Assembly: GCA_027345905.1 (NCBI GenBank)
Contig: DAIETC010000119.1
Span: 1 to 7,430, forward strand
DNA length: 7,430 nt
From: Kineosporiaceae bacterium
GTDB lineage: Bacteria; Actinomycetota; Actinomycetes; Actinomycetales; Angustibacteraceae
Direction: 5' to 3'
Part shown: piece after piece, positions 5,765 to 7,430 of the stretch
How the letters are laid out: the number at the start of each line of letters is the position of its first letter
Position numbering within the stretch: position 1 is the first letter of the stretch
Program-made: the position numbers and the translations under genes
The notes under the pieces: generated by a model
The model's input: the letters and a program-made list of their open reading frames with translations, nothing else
Told to the model about the DNA's origin: nothing
Databases searched by the model: none

Positions 5765-5778
5765 CCCCGCCGGCGGGG
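5765..5778. repeat. 14-bp perfect palindrome (inverted repeat 4)
   Basis: CCCCGCC (5765-5771) followed at once by GGCGGGG (5772-5778). As RNA it would form a 5-bp stem with a CCGG loop; as DNA it could bind a dimeric protein. It ends 12 bases before a GATAAT hexamer. GC-only palindromes of this size can arise by chance in such DNA. Confidence 0.4.
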
Positions 5779-5790
5779 CGCAACGACATC

Positions 5791-5848
5791 GATAATGCCC
5801 TGGATGCTCTCGCAGCGCCTGTCCGTTTGATGCCAATGGCAGTAATGT
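5791..5848 (+). promoter_or_regulatory. Possible promoter/operator region of the TrmB/LuxR-type regulator
   Basis: This is the most AT-rich part of the gap. It holds GATAAT (5791-5796) and TAATGT (5843-5848) as possible -10 elements, neither with a convincing -35. Between them is the symmetric TGCCAATGGCA (5831-5841), an operator-like site 47 bases before the start codon. Autoregulation is a guess based on position. Confidence 0.25.
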
Positions 5849-5887
5849 GCCGAGGATGAGAGCGGCCCCGGACTGGCGCGACACGCC

Positions 5888-6910
5888 ATGAGCACGGTGC
5901 TGGGCGTGATCGGGGCGGACGAGGACTGTGAGCTGTTCTACCGCTGCATCCTGCGCGGGGCGGGCCATGACCTTGCCGGGCACGCGGCAACCCTGCGCTG
6001 GCCGCTTGAGCGCGCGCAGCTGGCGCTGAGCGCCCTGGCGGCGGCGGGGCTGGCGCGCGCACAGCCGGACGGCACGTTGCATGCGGAGGATCCCCGCACG
6101 TCGATCTCGCGGCTGATCGAGCGAGAGAGCGCGAAGCTGGAGCAGCGCCGACGCGACCTGGAGGAGGTTCGGGCCGCGGTCAGCGACTTTGCGGCCGAGC
6201 ACCGGGCCGGCGGCCAGGGCGGCTCCATCGCCGCCACCGCCCTGGAGGTCATCCCCCCGCAGGCCGAGGCGGGCATGGTCGAGGAGCTGCTGCGCACGAC
6301 CAGCGGCGTCCTGCGTTCAGCGCATCTGGACGTCGGCACCGGCCCGGCCATCGACCCCACCGTCTACCGGCTGGCCCGCGAACAGGTCGCGAGCGGTCGC
6401 GGGCTGAGGTCGGTGTACCCCGCGAAGGTGTTGGACGACCCGGTCCTGCTGCAGTGGGTCACGGACTGGGCCGCCGTCGGCGAGCAGCAGCGCGTCGTCG
6501 AGGCGGTGACGCATGAGTTCGTCGTATTCGGCGAGGAGGCGGTGGTGGCGCCGCCCCACTGGGGCAGCACGCAGGGCGGGACCGTCGTGATCCGGCTGCC
6601 GCTGCTGGTCCATGCGTTCACCCGGCTCTTCGAGGACGCCTGGTCGAGCGGCCTACCGGTGCCGGACCCCCACGACGTCCAGGACCTCTCCGCCCGCCTG
6701 CTCACCCTGCTCGCGGCGGGGCTGAAGGACGAGGCGATCGCCCGCTACCTCGGGGTCGGCGTCCGGACGGTGCGCCGGCGCGTGGCCGAGCTGATGGCCG
6801 AGCACGGCGTGCACACCCGCTTCCAGCTCGGCGTCGCCGCCGAACGCCGCACCTTGCTGGGGCGCCCACCGCGGACGGGGCCAGCGGGCGGCGACCGCGT
6901 GGTTCGCTAG
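5888..6910 (+). CDS. Transcriptional regulator with TrmB-like N-terminal and LuxR-type C-terminal HTH
   Basis: The protein has 340 residues. Residues about 12-65 resemble a TrmB-type winged helix: helices around ELFYRCILRGAGHD and QLALSALAAAGLARAQ, then a wing. Residues 74-105 are highly charged and look like a coiled-coil dimerisation helix (ERESAKLEQRRRDLEEV). Residues about 118-255 form an effector or sensor-like middle region without catalytic motifs that I recognise. Residues 266-322 are a LuxR/GerE-type HTH, with LSARLLTLLAAGLKDEAIARYLGV, then VRTVRRRVAELM as the recognition helix. There is no receiver domain or Asp phosphorylation site. This two-HTH layout is common in actinomycetes, where most members are uncharacterised. 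The ATG at 5888 lacks a clear Shine-Dalgarno, and no in-frame upstream start was found near it. purA follows after 61 bp on the same strand. Target genes are unknown. Confidence 0.85.
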   Translation: MSTVLGVIGADEDCELFYRCILRGAGHDLAGHAATLRWPLERAQLALSALAAAGLARAQPDGTLHAEDPRTSISRLIERESAKLEQRRRDLEEVRAAVSDFAAEHRAGGQGGSIAATALEVIPPQAEAGMVEELLRTTSGVLRSAHLDVGTGPAIDPTVYRLAREQVASGRGLRSVYPAKVLDDPVLLQWVTDWAAVGEQQRVVEAVTHEFVVFGEEAVVAPPHWGSTQGGTVVIRLPLLVHAFTRLFEDAWSSGLPVPDPHDVQDLSARLLTLLAAGLKDEAIARYLGVGVRTVRRRVAELMAEHGVHTRFQLGVAAERRTLLGRPPRTGPAGGDRVVR

Positions 6911-6936
6911 CCTCACCGTGGCCGCCGGTGCGGCCA
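6908..6936 (+). promoter_or_regulatory. Possible purA promoter element and leader hairpin
   Basis: TAGCCT (6908-6913), overlapping the stop codon of the regulator, resembles an actinobacterial -10, but no good -35 is seen. Just after it, TGGCCGC (6919-6925) and GCGGCCA (6930-6936) form a 7-bp stem with a CGGT loop. The hairpin could end upstream transcription or lie at the 5' end of the purA leader. No purine riboswitch is recognised. Confidence 0.3.
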
Positions 6937-6971
6937 GGCGCCGGAGGCCGGACAGGAAGCAGGTGCAGCAG

Positions 6972-7430
6972 ATGCCCGCGATCGTGCTCGTGGGGGCCCA
7001 GTGGGGAGACGAGGGCAAGGGCAAGGCCACCGACCTCCTGGGCAGTCGGGTCAACTACGTCGTGAAGTTCAACGGCGGCAACAATGCCGGCCACACCGTG
7101 GTGATCGGCGAGGAGAAATACGCCCTGCACCTGCTGCCTTCCGGCATCCTCACCCCCGGATGCGTTCCGGTCATCGGCAACGGGGTGGTCGTCGATCTCG
7201 CCGTACTGTTCGAGGAGCTGCGTGACCTCGAGGTTCGGGGCATCGAGACCTCCCGCCTGCTCGTGAGCGCCGACGCGCACCTGATCCCGCCGTACAACCG
7301 CGTGCTGGACAAGGTGACCGAGCGATTTCTCGGAAACCGCCGGATTGGGACCACCGGGCGCGGCATCGGGCCCACGTACGCCGACAAGATGAACAGGGTC
7401 GGCATCCGGGTGCAGGACCTGTTCGACGAG
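6972..7430 (+). CDS. purA: Adenylosuccinate synthetase, N-terminal part (cut by window edge)
   Basis: The first 153 residues are present; the full protein is about 430. PurA joins IMP and aspartate using GTP to give adenylosuccinate, the first committed step from IMP to AMP, in the cytosol. Seen: the GTP-binding loop GDEGKGK at 12-18 with catalytic Asp13; FNGGNNAGHTV at 33-43 with catalytic His41; LLPSGIL at 54-60; IGNGVVVD at 68-75; and the IMP-binding segment IGTTGRGIGPTYADK at 125-139. All expected active-site residues in this part are intact. The ATG at 6972 has GCAGG eight bases upstream. An in-frame GTG at 6963 is possible but would add three residues not usual in the family. The 61-bp gap from the regulator allows read-through, though a separate promoter is plausible. 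Confidence 0.97.
   Translation, partial: MPAIVLVGAQWGDEGKGKATDLLGSRVNYVVKFNGGNNAGHTVVIGEEKYALHLLPSGILTPGCVPVIGNGVVVDLAVLFEELRDLEVRGIETSRLLVSADAHLIPPYNRVLDKVTERFLGNRRIGTTGRGIGPTYADKMNRVGIRVQDLFDE

Noticed and set aside
5662..5778. Transposon or phage remnant explaining the inverted repeats
   Set aside because: No transposase or integrase fragment, no target-site duplication and no att-like direct repeat was seen; flanking genes are ordinary chromosomal genes.
5254..6202. Minus-strand open frames across DUF3151, the intergenic gap and the regulator
   Set aside because: They are low-complexity, have no motifs, and cover two genes with good reading-frame evidence on the plus strand.

Overview
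The window looks like ordinary chromosomal DNA from a high-GC actinomycete. The signs are very high GC with G or C in most third codon positions, GTG as well as ATG starts, AGGAGG-type ribosome binding sites, a mycobacterial-type class II fructose-bisphosphate aldolase, a DUF3151 protein, and purA close by. I cannot assign an order or genus from sequence alone. I see no CRISPR array, insertion sequence, integrase, toxin-antitoxin pair, rRNA or tRNA.

Layout from left to right. (1) Positions 1-1863, minus strand: most of a fusion protein with an N-terminal extended-SDR fatty acyl-CoA reductase-like domain and a C-terminal HAD-IB phosphatase-like domain. Its C-terminus runs off the left edge. 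(2) A 109-bp divergent intergenic region with a 10-bp hairpin. (3) 1973-2863, plus strand: a cytosolic ApbE-type FAD:protein FMN transferase. (4) 2832-3980, minus strand: a polytopic PIG-V-like mannosyltransferase whose end overlaps the end of apbE by 32 bp. (5) A divergent promoter region, then fba (4099-5121) and a DUF3151 gene (5178-5603), probably co-transcribed. (6) A 284-bp non-coding stretch with an 11-bp-period tandem repeat followed by four closely packed inverted repeats. (7) 5888-6910, plus strand: a regulator with a TrmB-like N-terminal winged helix and a LuxR-type C-terminal HTH. (8) 6972 to the right edge: the first 153 codons of purA.

How the parts relate. fba (glycolysis and gluconeogenesis) and purA (AMP synthesis) are housekeeping genes. 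From memory, fba, DUF3151 and purA lie near each other in many actinomycetes, including mycobacteria. The left part (acyl-CoA reductase fusion, ApbE, mannosyltransferase) looks like an accessory envelope/lipid and flavoprotein group with no shared pathway that I can prove. The TrmB/LuxR-type regulator sits among central-metabolism genes, but its targets cannot be read from the sequence.

The most unusual signal is non-coding. The repeat-plus-hairpin block at 5599-5778 includes the DUF3151 stop codon and contains two strong hairpins that abut with no gap, plus a segment that can pair with either of two partners. I found no convincing new multi-gene system here.
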